Positions 13,001-26,249 are shown, numbered from the stretch's first letter. The stretch is DNA of 64,000 nucleotides from Anaeramoeba flamelloides (GCA_027625915.1 JANTQA010000032.1:10664001-10728000); one strand, 5' to 3'. Notes: generated by a model from the sequence alone, not told the origin. Made by a program: numbers and translations.

Positions 13001-16000
13001 ATTTCCTTTGAGATATTTTGGGTGGGATGGAAATTCGATTACAGAAATATTGAATAAATGAAAAAAGATAACGAACGAGATGAAATTTGATCAAATTTAA
13101 ATTTTGAATGTATGATGAATGGTTTTTGATTAAAAATTTATCAAGTTTGTTTTAAATTTCACTATTCTCCATTAGGAAATTCGGTGTTATTGTTTGTTTT
13201 GTAATTTGATTTTTTTTTTTTTTTTTTTTAATCAAAGAAATTGTTTTTTTTTGCCTTTAGAAAAAAAGACATACTAAAATAGGATTCAAAACAGAGTCTA
13301 TATTTTTTTACAAATTATTTAAATAGATGCTGTGAAATAACACTTGATATGAACAAAGATAAATAAAAATTTTCCAAACAATGCAAAAAAAGAAATAAAT
13401 TGAGATCTCATTGAAGATTTATACCATTTTTACTGGGGTTGATCAGCCAATGAAAATAATCTCAAAATCTGGATTTCTGAATGAAAAAAAAAAAATAATA
13501 ATTATACCTAATAAAAGTTTTGAAAAAAATACCTGAAAGAAAAAAAGTTCTAGAAATCATTATTAAGTGTCAATATTAGGAAAATTGTTTTGTCCTTGAT
13601 TAATATTTTGTTTTATTTGAAATCAAATCCTTTTTTTAAAAAACCAAACTCTGAAAATTATAACTATATACTTATTAGAATGATGATTAATAAAATTTCC
13701 CTTGTTCAAAATAATATTCGATCAAACAGCAAAAATCAAGAATAAAAATTATGATTGTTCAGATTCATAGTAAGCCTCCATAAAATCTCTAATGTTTTTC
13801 AAAATAAGTAGATCTACTTACGGTTATCAAACAATTAAATGAGTATTCTTAAGACACCTCATTTTAATGAACTTTGGGTGGGTTTATTACCAAGTTCATA
13901 AAAAAATCTGTTTAGTTATAAAAAGGAATTGATTTTAAATTTACCTAATATTAACAACAATTTTCTGAATATTCACAATTAATAATCTTGTTAGAACTTA
14001 TTTTCATGTCGTGGGTTTTTTTCAATACTATATTAAAAAATAATATTGGTATTTGAAATGTAAATCAGATAAAATTTTAGCAGATTATCTTTTTTTCAAT
14101 ACTGAAATCTTGGTTTCATCGAGGATTATTAGTTACTCCAATATCCATCTACAAGAATCGAATAAAAAAGGACAAAACAAATAAAGCGAGATCACAAATT
14201 ACAATCAATTTCTTGGATAGTTTCTTTGTTAAAAAAGAAAGAAAGTGAAGTCGAAGTGAAAAATTTTTTCCCATTTATTATTCAAATACCAGTATTAATT
14301 TTTCATATTATTAAAGAAAAAGGTACATTATATTTATTAGCCTTAGTGACTAAGAGACGTGTTTTTGGGTTTTTAATAAATTTTCTAAATATAAGTTTAG
14401 AAATTTGTGGCCGTGTCTTAGAGTGCCGTCAAATGCCGTAGAGTGCCGTAGAGTGCCATTAGGTTTTAATAATCCAAAAGAATGGAGAAAAATCTTCTAT
14501 TTTACTCAATTCTTTTAAATTCTGGAAAACCTAAAGGCGGTTTTTTTTTAATTTAAGAAATTATGGAAAAGCTAAGAGTAATTTTTTTTAATTCTTGTTT
14601 TTGTTTCGAAAATTAAAAAAAACCTAACGACAAGTGCCTAGGTTTTCCAGAATTCAAAAGAATAAAGTAAAATCATAGATTTTATTCAATTCTTTTAAAT
14701 TCTGGAAAACCTAACGGCAAATAAGAGGAGTTAATGTCAACCCCTCTGTTAAATAATAAAAAATAAAATAAAATAACACTTTTTTTAGTAAAGAGGTTTT
14801 TGAGAAAAAAAAAAAAAAAAAAACTTTAAAAAAAACACTTACCTATATTGATTTTTTTTATTATGCAGAGGTTGAACTGCAATTATGACATGGCTTTGCA
14901 TGCTCGCAAACCCTTCGGGGTTAAAGATTGCACCAGGTTCTAAATATACAATGATTGTAACATCATTCCCGATATGCCTCTTTCTATTAACCTGTTGATC
15001 ATCATTTTCTTCGTAGGGGAAGCATGTTGAAACATGGAACATGATTTCAAAGGAGTTCCACTCCGTAAAATAACTTTTTTCACCACACGTTCCTCTTTTT
15101 GTGTCAAGCCCTCCCTTGTATCGATTCCAACCTTCTAAATCGATCTCTTCGCCTAAGAGATCTAAAAATTCAAGAAATCCCTCACTTGGCTTTGTATTGG
15201 ACAAATATTCTTGTTCTTTTGTTTGTCCCTCTTGGATGTAAAGAACTCCAAATTTGAATTGGTTTATATTCTAAAATTTTAATTGTATTATTTAAATTAG
15301 TATTGTCGTTAAAAAAATTTATACTTTTTAGGAGAAAAGGCTTTGTCTTTTGAAAAAAAAAAAAAAAGTAACAAAAGTTGATTAATTTTGGTTTTCTCTC
15401 ATTAGTATGGAAAGTGTTTGAGATCAAAAGAGGGTGGATTTGTTAGAAAAGTCTTTGTTTTTTTTTTGAAAATTACAAAAAAAAAATCGAACAGTTTGAT
15501 TTTATGAAAGTTCGTATTTTTGTTTTTTTGTTTTACAAGTGAAATTGTTTTATGAGAGATTTTTTAAGAAGAGTTCTCATTTCTAAGTAGACAAAAAAAA
15601 AATAATTGTTAAGAGTAAAAAAAAAAAAAGAGTTTTTTTTTTTCAGCCTAATTTTGTTTTATTTTTGAGTTTCTTATTGTGTTTTTTCCTCTTTTGATTT
15701 GAGTTTTGTGTCTTATGTCTTTTGTTGTTTGTTGTTTGTTTTTTGTTTCTTGTTTTCCAATTTTTTTAGTTGTTATTTCAAAAACAGCAATTTAAAGGCA
15801 AAGTGAAAAAAAAAAAAATCAAAAACTTACATAAAATTGTTCCATATCTAAAAGTTCTTGTTCTGCTTGATGCTGATTACAGTTAACCGCTTTAAAGCTC
15901 GAAAAAGAAGAATCAAAAGCCTTGGCAATTGATTTGATACCCGGTCCACGGCAAAATATGGTACGAGACATGGGCTTTTCCAGATCTGATATTTTGATCG

Positions 16001-16609
16001 TTTTCGTTTTGCAATCCTCAGCAGAATTACACATCACAAGTAATTCCTCTTCTTCGTTGTCCAAGTCCAAAACAGAAAATACAAAATGTCCCCCTTTCGA
16101 ATGATAAATTGCAAAATGGAACGAATCTAAGATATTCAAAGGTTGTTAAGTGTTTGGGGAATGGTTTTGGTTTTTGTTTTAGTTTTTTGTTTTTTTTTTT
16201 GAATTTTTTTTGGTTTTGTTTTTGTTTTGTTTTGTTTTGTTTTTGAAGTCGGGAAGATTTGTTGTATTAGTTTTGGAAAAAAATAATACAAAAGCAAAAA
16301 AAAAATAAAGAAATCATGTGTCAGGAACATACCAGTTGAAGAAAAGTTATCACGAAAGTCAGAAATATCGTTGATTATTTCTAAATTTTTAGGATCTGTA
16401 TTTTCATCGAATTCTTCGAAAGTCCAATTTTCGCATTTCTCAAGTAACATAAGTTCTTTTGATTCAAGAGATATCTTTGATTTATTTTTTTTCTTTTGTT
16501 TTTTTGATTTTTTTTTTTTTTTTATTTCTTCATCAGAGTCTGAAATTTCATCAGACTCATCTTCAAATTCACGGAGTTCATTATTTAGAACATTTTCAAG
16601 TTCGTTCAT
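10007..16609 (-). CDS. Rap-GAP domain protein (Rap/Rheb-type GTPase-activating protein)
   Basis: Five exons, in gene order 16609-16333, 16126-15831, 15270-14843, 11274-11171 and 10113-10007, join in consistent phases to give 403 residues. The start is the ATG of MNELENVLNN. An acidic then lysine-rich N-terminus (about residues 15-55) leads into the conserved fold. Visible Rap-GAP motifs are QFKFGVLYIQEGQT, FLEFLDLLGEEIDLEGW, YKGGLDTKRGTCGEKS, EIMFHVSTCFPY and RKRHIGND, the last carrying the family's catalytic Asn (the Asn thumb). After them come LPSPPIFQKDDLRDFIFTK and the closing helix TLERLYKKIEK. The protein should speed GTP hydrolysis by Rap-like or Rheb-like GTPases; the actual target cannot be read. 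It is little more than the bare catalytic domain, unlike tuberin or SIPA1. Intron sizes are 206, 560, 3568 and 1057 nt. Confidence 0.9.
10114..11170 (-). other. Rap-GAP intron 4 (1,057 nt)
   Basis: On the minus strand the donor is GTAAGA after FIFTK and the acceptor is AAAAAG before the last exon. It includes a long TA microsatellite at about 10388-10413. I see no other gene in it. Confidence 0.8.
14044..14294. mobile_element. MITE of the ACTGGTATTTGAA family, copy 1
   Basis: About 250 bp. It begins with ATTGGTATTTGAAAT and ends ATTCAAATACCAGTAT, so the ends are inverted repeats. Internal blocks (agatcacaaattac, ttctttg, gtgaaaaattttttccc) are shared in order with the two copies at 42837-43140 and 43146-43402. 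No coding capacity is seen. Confidence 0.7.
14401..14745. repeat. Hairpin-family repeat with paired palindromes
   Basis: It starts with tandem copies of agagtgccgt. Two palindromes follow, at about 14458-14534 and 14640-14712, each of the form ccagaattcaaaagaat..attcttttaaattctgg. The end is cctaacggcaaataagagg. The same layout is seen at 28193-28430 and 59010-59250. Each palindrome has arms of about 30 bp. Confidence 0.7.
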
Positions 16610-16867
16610 AATAAAAAGAAAGTTTAGATGATTGTTAAAAAAAAAACAAAAAATGGAAATTTTCAAATGTTTTGAGAATTTGTAATTTTTTAACAACAAT
16701 TCTCCTTTTTGATTTTGTTGAAATTTGAACCAAAATCACAAATTTTGTTTGAAATCCATTTTCCTAAATACTATGAATTTCGATTTAAAGGTATAAAATT
16801 TTCTTTCAGTTTTTTAAAGGTGAAAAATATCTTCTTGTAATTGGAAATAAAAGTTAAAGAAATTTTT

Positions 16868-18465
16868 ATGGCATTTTCTGAATTTTTTCTTTTACAAATG
16901 GAATTTTCTAAAAAAAATAGATTGGAATTGGTTATATCTGTTAAGAAAAGGAAAAAGAAAAGGAATTGAAAAATTTTTTCCAAAAATATTTTGAAATAAC
17001 AAAGTTAAAATTGCAAACATTTATTTTAGATCGAAAGTTATTTTAATATTTTATTTTTCAAATTGGGGAATTTTGGTGATTTTTTAAAAATCTTGATATA
17101 AGAGTGTTCTGAAAATAAAGTGTACATAAAAATAAATATTCCTATTTTTTTTTGAAAATTGAAAACCTGAAGTTAGGACATGAACCAAAATGATCAAAAT
17201 TATCAGAATTTCAAACAGTTAATGAGAATTCAAATGGGGACGGAACCATTTTAAAGAAGCAGGGTATCTAACTTTGGTTTTCTTAATTTCAATTTCATCT
17301 CGAGACTTCAAAGGAAATTGACCTCAAATTGCAATACTTGATAGTCCAAAATTGAGGAAATGTAAAAATGAGTAAAAAGTACTTCTTTGGGAGAATTGAT
17401 ATCTTGTAAATTATGACTTTCAGAAAGAACCCTTAATATTTAATTAGACTTATTTTGAGAATAGTTGGGAAAAACTTTCTTCTTATTATGATATATGATC
17501 TGTGATAATGACAAATGATTGAAGTTTTTCTTTTTACTTTATAAATTTGCGAAGAAATCCATTTGACTTAAAAAAAACATTAAATATTATAATTAATGAT
17601 TTATCGTCCAAATTATTGGAGAACAAACTGAAACTACTAAACACGTAGATAATAATTGTTAAAATAACATTTAGAATGAAAAAGATGATAAATAGTGAAT
17701 ATTCTTTATTTTATTTTTCCAAGCCAAATATCAAAAATAGCGGCAGATTGTTTATCAGAAAAAAATTTATTTAATTTTTTTTTGTTTTTTAAAAAATAAT
17801 TTATTTTACTAAAGCCTTTAGAGTGAATAACTAATATAAATTAATAAATAAAAATTTAGTGTAATCTTTTTATTTTTTGATATACATAGGAAAAAAGAAA
17901 ATAATAATAATAATAATAAAGTGTGCATTAATATTGAAATGTGGATTAGTAATCTTTAGCTTGGAAAATGAGAAAAATTGATTTTCCAGATATTCTACTT
18001 TGAGGATCTAAAAGGCAGTGAAATTTAGATAATCAAAGTTAGATACCGTACTTCTTTAAAAAGGTTTAATCTCCATTTGAATTTTTATTAACTTTTTGAA
18101 ATTCTGATAATTCTGATCATTTTGGTTCATGTTCTAACTTCAGGTTTTCAATTTCAAAAAAAAAAAAAAAAATAGGAATATTTATTTTTGTGTACACTTT
18201 ATTTTCAGAACAGTATCAGATCAAGAAATAAATCAAATCATCAATGAACGCCATCTCGAAAATTAAAATAATATTATAACTGACTATTTGAAATAAATGT
18301 TTTTAATTTTTACTTTATTATTTGAAAACATTTTTGAAAAAAAATTCAATTTCTATTCTTTTTCCTTTTCTTAACAGATGTCACCGATTCCAATCTATTT
18401 TTTTTTTAGAAAATTCCATTTATTAAAGAAAAAAATTCGGAAAACTCTGGAAAAATTTTTTCTTT
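16868..18465. repeat. 1.6 kb foldback element, arms about 440 bp
   Basis: The left arm, about 16868-17310, and the right arm, about 17985-18465, are imperfect inverted copies. Matching landmarks include aatggaattttctaaaaaaa, tctgttaagaaaaggaaaaa, ctgaaaataaagtgtaca, ttgaaaacctgaagttagga and atctaactttg. The spacer is about 0.7 kb without a gene. It looks like an old foldback or long-TIR transposon. Confidence 0.75.
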
Positions 18466-18544
18466 TTATTTTTAAACAATTTATTGTTAAAGTATAATAC
18501 CCAATTTCCAATATGACTCTAGTCTATTATAATTTTAAATGCAA

Positions 18545-18815
18545 CCGTGCCAGTTCAATAGTTTTGCTCTAAGACGCTTTTTGAGATCTCAAAGATTGGT
18601 TTTAACATTTTTATATATTTTTTAATCAAGTTATTTAAACAGAAATAACAACATAAAATCCTAATTTTGTCAAATATAAATTTATACAAAATAAACACAA
18701 ATGAGATAAAATTATATTAAATTGATTGTAAATGAAAAAATAAAAAAAAATTGTTTCAAATCGAAGAAATTTCAACTTTTAGTAATATTGTCTAGCAAAG
18801 ATTGGATTATTTTTC

Positions 18816-18871
<56 letters not shown>

Positions 18872-19390
18872 GGTTTGTTTGAGAATTTTTTCATTAATTG
18901 ATTTTTATACCAACGAAATTCTTTAGTTTTTTTTTTTTATTAATTTACATTTTTTACTTTACAAGCCCTGTGAAACTCTTTTTTTTTAATTGAATTTTTT
19001 GTAATTGGTGATATTTCCGATTTTTTTTTTTTTTTGAGATTTTGAAATTAAATTCTGTGATTGTTTTTTTACATTTGATTTAAATATCATTGAAATCCTT
19101 TTGAATATTTTTTTTTCTTTTTTTTGAAATTTTTATTGTCAAAAATTCATGAAATTTTTGTTTATTATTTCAATTTTTGTAATCAAGAATCTTATAAATT
19201 TTTGGAATTGGGGGATCTTATATACCTTTTTTTTTTGGAATGTATATTTACCAATAATGAGGTACATTAGTATTTTTTTTGTTATTTTTAGAATTTTTAA
19301 CTTTAGGATCGTAAGAAATTATTTTTTTGGTTATTTACATTTTTGGAACCATACAAAATGTATTTCCACCATGTTTTTTGAGTAGGGAAT
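18545..19390. repeat. T-rich dispersed repeat, copy 1
   Basis: Its head (ctttttgagatct..aagatt, gttatttaaac, attgttt..aaat.gaagaaattt) matches 28970-29230. Both copies continue into long T-rich tracts with degenerate units of the type tttttgtaatt..gaatcctgtga. A TA microsatellite sits inside this copy at about 18819-18868. Function unknown. Confidence 0.55.
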
Positions 19391-20332
19391 ACCCCCCGAA
19401 CAAGGAAAAAACTCACAAAGAGTGAATATACCCATAATTTGTTTTTTTGAGTTGTATTTTAAATTTGATTCGATATCTTGTTTTTTGTTTTAAAATGATG
19501 AAAAATAATCAAAAAAATATTTCAAAATGATATCTTTTGTGACTGTTTTACAATTAAAGTTCGTTTGACAATTTTTTTCCAGTTCTGAAACTTGATTCTT
19601 TCAAACCAATTTTTTATCAAATGGTGAATTAAAAGATTATTATTAGTCTTAGAAAACTAACAAGGAAAAAAGTACAAAAAAATTTTAACTTTTACTTATA
19701 TGGAAGATTTTTCTCCGAAACAGGCTGTAATTTGTTTTTTCTATTTATTTTTTTTCGTTTTTTATTCTGTTATCTATACATTATATCGGGAGAACAAAGA
19801 ATCCAAAATCAAATGTATATTTCAGAATTGAAAAAAAGATCATTTGTTGAAGATATATCGCAATTAATATTCAAAAATCAATATTGTACCATTGAAATAA
19901 TTTAAAAATGAATTTTCTTGTTATGGGATCTTGGATTTTATGTTGCACTACTTTGAAAAAAGAGAAAATTTTCTTTTCTTTTAGCAATATTAACCAATTA
20001 AAACATGAATACTGTTATTGTCCAATTAAGAGATCAAAATTTTTCTTTCTATTTGTCAAAAATTTCAACTAATTATCCTAATTGTTGAAAAAACCATAGA
20101 TCCTTTGCAAAAATAAACCTAAAATGATATTTCTAGAAAAATCAATTTCATTTTCTTTATTGAACTATAATATCAAAAGTTTCATCGAGTAATTTCATTA
20201 TAACAGTAATGAAAATATTTTATTAAATTTCATTTTTTCTATTACGAGATCCTTTAAAAATTGATAATTTTTCTTTGTCTTCCAAAAATTCAATAAATTT
20301 TTTCATACCAGAAGCTATTAAACAAAGAATAG

Positions 20333-22922
20333 ATGTCTTCTCAATTATTAAGAAACTTAGACGGTAAAATTCTTGGAATTGAACCAGATCCAATCAATAA
20401 ACAATATATAATCACAGTTGAAAATCAAGGCATTTGTAGCTTTGATCTCGAAAATGGCACTATTGCCAAATCATATAACATTAGCCCCAATACACTATTA
20501 ACCCACCCATCGTTTTTCCATCCAAATTTAGAAAAATATGTTGTTATTCAAGATTCAAATACCATATTAACTCTAAATTTTGAAGACAAAAATTTTGAAG
20601 ATGCAACAAAAACGAAAGTAAGACAAAAAACCACTCCTTTTCTTTTTCTTTTTCTTCTTTATCCCCATCATTGTCAAACTCTCAAAAAGTCAATAACTTT
20701 TAATTTGGTTCATCTCCATCTGTTCTTGCTTTAATTTATCCTTTTTTTTTTTTTTATTTAATTTTTTTATTGATTACGAATTAATACTAAAAAAAAAACA
20801 AAAGATCAAAGGCAATATCAAATTTTCTTTAACATCTAAAAAACTTGGTAACAATTTTTTACTTATTGACACAAACGGTGCCGTGTCTGTCTTTAATTTG
20901 AAAACCTTAAAAGTGACAAGTGAAAAGAAACTTTTAATGGATGAGGGATCAAATGAAAATGTCTTGTGGAGCAAACTAATTGAAAAAAGGGACGACTTAA
21001 TTTTGTTAGTTCTTTCAAAAAGGCAATCAAATCAACAACAAGGGTTTGTCTTGAGAAAATATTTGATCAAAAAGATCAAAAATAACGAGAAATTTGCAAT
21101 TCTCGATACAACACCTTTTATTCTCCAGCCACCTTTGCCTGTAACAAATCTTAATAAAAAGCAAGAACAAGAAGAAAAAGGAAACCAAAAACAAAAACAA
21201 AACAAGAAAAATAAAAAAAGAAAAAAAAACAATAAGAACCACAAGAACAACACTAGCAATCCAAATTCCGATTTAACAAAAGACCAACCAGCAATTGTTC
21301 AGTGTTGTTATTCTTTGCCATCACAATTGTTTTGTATTTGGTGGGATATAAATTTGCTTTCTGTATACAAATTTGATTTAAAAAAAGATCCAACCTTGAT
21401 GTGGTATGAAAAACAAAACATTGGTGGCAAAGCAAAAGAATGTAATTTAATTTTATCACAAGACAAATTAATGTATTTTCTTTGCCATTCAACAGAAAGT
21501 AAGAAAATTAATTTAAATTTATTAAATTTAGAATATGGTGTTAGCCAATCCACGATCGAAATCAATTTAAAAAAAAAGGTGAAAAATGCAAAATTAGGTC
21601 CATTATGCCGTATCAACAATTTTAATGATGGTAAGAATAATAGCGACAAATTATTGATAACTGATTTATTATTGGCAGTGGGGAGTGAGCTTTGGCTTTG
21701 TTCCTTTGAAAAAGAAAATTATTTACCATTACTTTCTTCCTGTCTCCAGAAAAAGAATACTACTACTAATAATAATAATACAACAGTGGTGGCAAGTACT
21801 AATACTAACATACAAAAAAGTGAAGACGAATTTAAAAGTTTTGTAATAATTGATTTAGAAAAAAGATTAAATGAAAAAACTTTCAGTAATAATTCAAGTA
21901 TAAAAAAAAGAAATAGAAACAGAAAGGAAAATGATATAACAAATAAATTCCAATCGCCAATAATTTTAGAATTAGAAAATTCTGATGAAATTTGGGGGGA
22001 AACAGTTGAACAAGAAATAGAAATGAAAAATAGATTAATTGAATTAATTGACCTCTTAGAAAATAATAATGATGATGATGATAATAATAATAATAACAAG
22101 AAAAAGAAAAAGAAAAATAAAAAAGAAAAAGAAAAGAATAAAAAAAACATTCAAAAAACTTTTAATTTGCTCTTCAAAAATAAATCTGAAATCAAATATA
22201 CAATTCCAAATAATTTATTATTAAAACTCTTAAAGGCCATTTTCAAATCAAATGGAGAAAATTTCATAAGAGAATTATTATTACAAAATTATTTAAACAC
22301 ATCACAAATACCAAATTTAATTAAACTTTTTATTGAATATAATAATTTAAATATATTAATTTTGGCCTGTAATCACATTAAAGATATTTCAGAATCCGAT
22401 ATTTTATTATTATTGAAACATGCTCTGAAATTAATAGAAGAGGAACTTTCCATCAATTATAAAGACAATCTTTTTTTAAAAAGACAATTCATGAAATCAT
22501 TAGTTCTTTCAGAATTAATACCAAAAATCATTAACCTGCCAATTAATCCGATATTTATCCACCATAATTTAAAAAGACTTGAAGATAAAGAGGCTTCTTT
22601 ATTATTAGAAATTTTTAATTATTGGATCACCTATATGAATAAAAAGCATTTCCAACCAAGATGGAGATCATTTCAAGTAATCTTTGATTGGATAAATTTA
22701 TTAATCGATTCCCATTTCCAAACATTCATTTTTAATTCCAATTCGAGAAGGGTTTTATTAGAACTACAGTTGAATGTCGAAAATTTTGTTAAATTTTGTA
22801 AAAATATTGACGAATTATCTGGATTAATAGAAAGTACACAAATTGGTGAGCAAGGTAACCAAGACTTTTATTCAGTTCAAGTTTTACACATAGATTTTTT
22901 ACAAGAAAATAATCAAAATTAA
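20333..22922 (+). CDS. NOL11-like nucleolar protein (small-subunit processome)
   Basis: Exons 20333-20617 and 20805-22922 join in phase 0 across a 187 nt intron to give 800 residues. The start ATG opens MSSQLLRNLDGKILGIEPD. The first ~330 residues read like beta-propeller strands, for example YIITVENQGICSFDLENG and LLIDTNGAVSVFNLKTL. The rest is helical, with Lys/Asn/Asp-rich inserts near residues 217-245 and 505-545. The C-terminus, with IFDWINLLIDSHFQTFIF followed by a leucine-rich helix, resembles the C-terminal domain of NOL11, a UTP-A complex factor needed for pre-rRNA transcription and 18S processing. The match is from pattern memory, so other propeller-plus-helix proteins remain possible. 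It is followed by T-rich DNA and reads in the same direction as the ARF GEF. Confidence 0.65.
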
Positions 22923-22979
22923 TTATTCTAATAGTTTTTTGAAATTATTAAATTTAAATAATAAGAAATAAAAAATATC

Positions 22980-23013
<34 letters not shown>

Positions 23014-23254
23014 TGTAATTATTTCAAAATAAACTCCAATTCTAAATTTTTAATACACCAAAATTCAATTTTTGAAAAAAAAAAATCTTAATTAATCAAT
23101 TAAAGAAGAAATACCAAATTAAAAACATTTGCTAATTGAATTGTTTACACTTGTTTATAAATTACAATACTGACAAATCAAAAAATAAATAATTATCAAT
23201 ACTAATAAATTATTGCTGAATTAAAAATTTTGGAGAGAGCAGAACAAAAAAATA

Positions 23255-24165
23255 TATTTGGTAAATTTGTTGAAATTCTATTAGGAATATTGATCCATTA
23301 AATGGTTAGATACTACCAACTAATTTTATTTGAGTTCTTCTATTTGGAAACAACTCAACTTTAACATAATATCAATGGTTGAAAAAAATGTTGATCGAAC
23401 AAAACAACTTACGCAATTCAAAAAATGAAATGAAAACAAAAAACTAAAAGATGAAAAAATGATTTTCGTATTTTACAAAAATCAAAATTATCTTCAATTT
23501 CAATGTAATTGTATTATTTTGATTCTTGTTTGAACCGTTTTAACTGTATGGAAAAGTTTGAATTTTAGTTAACTGGAATGAAAAAATACAATTTAAAATC
23601 TTGAGTTGGATAAAACACATAGTTTACTTAAAATTCCATAATCAGTAATTAAATTATTCACAAGATAACCAAAATAGGAGAATATGAAATACTTGATGCT
23701 ATATTAATTGTTGTTTTTATTATAATAATTGTTAAAATATTCTAATCAAGGGAAAATAATAATGTTTTTTTTAGTGTAAAAAATTTTAAATAAATGGAGG
23801 GATGTTTTATATCGCAATTCAACTTTCTGATATTTAAAGAAAAATTTAAAAAATCTCCACATAGTAAAAACAGATAAGAGAATCACAATAATATAATTTC
23901 ATTCAAGTTGGAAATAATTTTGATTTTTGAAAATATATATCTGAAAATCATATTTTCATTTTTTCGTTTTTAGCTTTCATTTAGTTTTTTCAATTTAGTA
24001 ATTTTTTTCATTCGGTTAATTTTTTTTTTTTCGAATGATTGATATTATTTCTAAGTTTTGCTCTTTTAAAGTAGAAGAATTCAAATAAAATTAGTTGAAG
24101 GTGCCTAATCATTTGATCGATCTAAACCCCCTATTAAAATTTAAAACCAATTTACCAATTAATTT
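23255..24165. repeat. Foldback element, arms about 250 bp
   Basis: The left arm (about 23255-23500) is inverted relative to the right arm (about 23905-24165). Landmarks are tggtaaatttgttgaaattc, aactaattttatttgag, ttcttctatttgg and atgaaaacaaaaaactaaa. A related single arm lies inside the element at 34482-35003. Confidence 0.65.
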
Positions 24166-24517
24166 TTTTATATTTCTCATAATATTTTTAAACATAGTAT
24201 TCATTTATGGGTGTTTATAATTTTTATTTGGTTCTTTGTGGATATTGCAATTTTAAATAATTATTAACATTTCAATAATTGAATGGTTGTTTATTTTTTT
24301 TTCCTTAAATATGTATTTAATAAGATTTATTTTTTATTTTCAAAAATTCAATTTTGGGGTTTCTATGATGATAAAAATTTTGAATTAGAGTTTATTGAAT
24401 TGATAAATACTTATTTTTTAAAAATGATGTATTTTTCTGATAGTAAGACACACTTTTAAGGAAAATTCTTTGATATAAAATTAAAGGAAGAAAAAAAAAA
24501 TGATATTACCGTTTTGG

Positions 24518-24950
24518 AAAAAAAGTGAAACAGGAAAAAAAGCGAAACCCTGCTTTTAATAGGGAACATTACTGAAAACAAAAGGTAAAATCAATAAAAA
24601 GAGGAAACCAATTAACTTCAAATAATAATCCATTATATCATTTTCAATCAACCCATCAAATACTATTGAAACCTACCTTCATTTATCGAAATTGTTGGTG
24701 TGGTTTTGGAGATCTCAAAAAAAGTAAATTTTTTCAACAAATTTTTAATAATTGATCAATCAAAGAAAAACCCATACTAAAAGATATTATTAAAAAAACT
24801 TTTATTGTGGTGAATCCTTCATTTTGTCTTTATTTATTTATTTATTCTTTTTCTCATTTATCTTACTTTGAATTTTCAGGTTCTATTAATGTTCCCAATT
24901 AAAAACAGTTTTTCACTTTTTTTCCTGTTTCACTTTTTTTCCACAAGGGT
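24518..24950. repeat. Roughly 430 bp dispersed repeat, copy 1
   Basis: Collinear with 33905-34300: shared blocks are accaattaacttcaaa, atttatcgaaattgtt, tggttttggagatc, caatcaaagaaaaa, attttgtctt.atttattta and ttttcaggttctattaa. This copy has ends gtgaaacaggaaaaaaag / ctttttttcctgtttcac, which are inverted repeats. It appears to sit inside a decayed relative of the TA-flanked MITE (about 24425-25090). Confidence 0.65.
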
Positions 24951-26249
24951 TAATTCCCAAAATTCGAATTTTAGTTAAATAAATTGTGCAAAAAAAAAAT
25001 TCCAAAAAATGTGTCTTGATTTAAGATTTTTTTGTGCCGGAAAAATTCATTAAAAATTCTTGGCTTAAAAGTGGAACTGACTGCTCTATTAACAATAATA
25101 ATTATAAAAGATCGAGAATTTAAAGTTCTGGGATGTTGATTATATTGTAAAGAAACTTGATTACTGATGGTGAAATTTTGTTGAAATTATTAGTTATCTC
25201 TTACTTGTTGTTTTCAATTTATTTTTTCATAATTATGATGATCAGTCTACAATGACAGCACCCCCCCCCCAACTAAGTAATTAACAACATACAAACTAAT
25301 ATTATCAATTATTTGGATATTAAAAAATGAATGGGAATTGTTGATTAATAGACTAATAAATTCAAAGATATTTTACAAAATTTTTATTTCATCATCCATT
25401 TTTGTTAACTATTAGCTTATGTTTTTAAAACAACTCAAATAAAAGAATATTTTGAAGGGAGTCTTTACTGGTAAGGGTTAGGGGCTCAAGAGTTCTTAAT
25501 CAGTTAAAGAGAGTGTTTTGAAGTGACTAAATTTGTGACTCCGAATTCAAAGAGGAGTCAAAAGAATCTTTTAATTACAGTGATTCGAAGTATTTTAAAC
25601 TCAATTTAGTTTTCTGAATATTTTGAAGGGAAACCAATTTTATAAAAGTTTATTAACATTTAAGTCAATAAAGTGCTTTATTCAAAGCTTTTGTAAAAAA
25701 ATTTGTAAAAGGAAAATATGTTTAAAAATTTTCATATATTTATTTGAATTTATCAGTTTCTTGTACTTTTATCAAAATAACAATTAGTTGAAATTAAATC
25801 AAAAAATATTTGTTATTTAGATAATTGGACCAAAAAGACATTTTAAATGGTAAATTTTTAATTTAGAAAGGAGAAATTAGTTAACTCAAAATGGGAATCT
25901 TTTGAAAAAAAATAAAAAGTTTAAAATTTAAATACAGATTAAAGTATTGTTTAAAGATCTAAATAGAAAGTTAAACATTGAAGTAATCTACAACAATAAA
26001 CACCCATCAAATTCGAATTGTCATGAATTGATAAATCGTCTCTTTTTTACAAAATTAAAAGTATTTTTTAGTAATCAAAAGTAGAAAAACAATATATTTA
26101 AGCAAAAATGGCAAACCCAAATCTTTAAAATAATTTATTCTCTTTTTATTTAAGAAGACAAAATACTTTTTCGGATCTTTTCTTCTCATTTTGAGAAATA
26201 TATTTATTGTTTTATTTTTTATTTGAAAACAAAAAAAATTTTTTCCGAA

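Larger units (their letters stand above)
11275..14842 (-). other. Rap-GAP intron 3 (3,568 nt), repeat-filled
   Basis: The minus-strand donor is GTAAGT after the Rap-GAP core and the acceptor is AAATAG. It contains an ACTGGTATTTGAA-family MITE (about 14044-14294) and a cluster of hairpin repeats (14401-14745). Short open frames around 12135-12370 do not look coding. Confidence 0.8.
16610..20332. promoter_or_regulatory. Divergent intergenic region between Rap-GAP and NOL11-like genes
   Basis: The two genes read away from each other, so both promoters must lie here, but I cannot name a motif. The region is occupied by the 16868-18465 foldback, a roughly 800 bp T-rich repeat (18545-19390), and a weak repeat at 19985-20165. 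No gene is seen. Confidence 0.4.
22923..26249. other. Intergenic region between NOL11-like and ARF GEF genes
   Basis: It begins with a long T tract (22983-23012) in the 3' region of the NOL11-like gene. It then holds the foldback at 23255-24165 and a roughly 430 bp dispersed repeat (24518-24950). A C10 run lies at 25261-25270. Positions 25655-25800 match 42205-42325 (aa.gctttattcaaagct). No gene is seen. Confidence 0.45.

Noticed and set aside
21719-22150. Minus-strand Leu/Phe/Ser-rich frames opposite the NOL11-like gene (and similar ones opposite TOR Asn tracts and ARF GEF Lys tracts)
   Set aside because: They are antisense shadows of low-complexity coding repeats.
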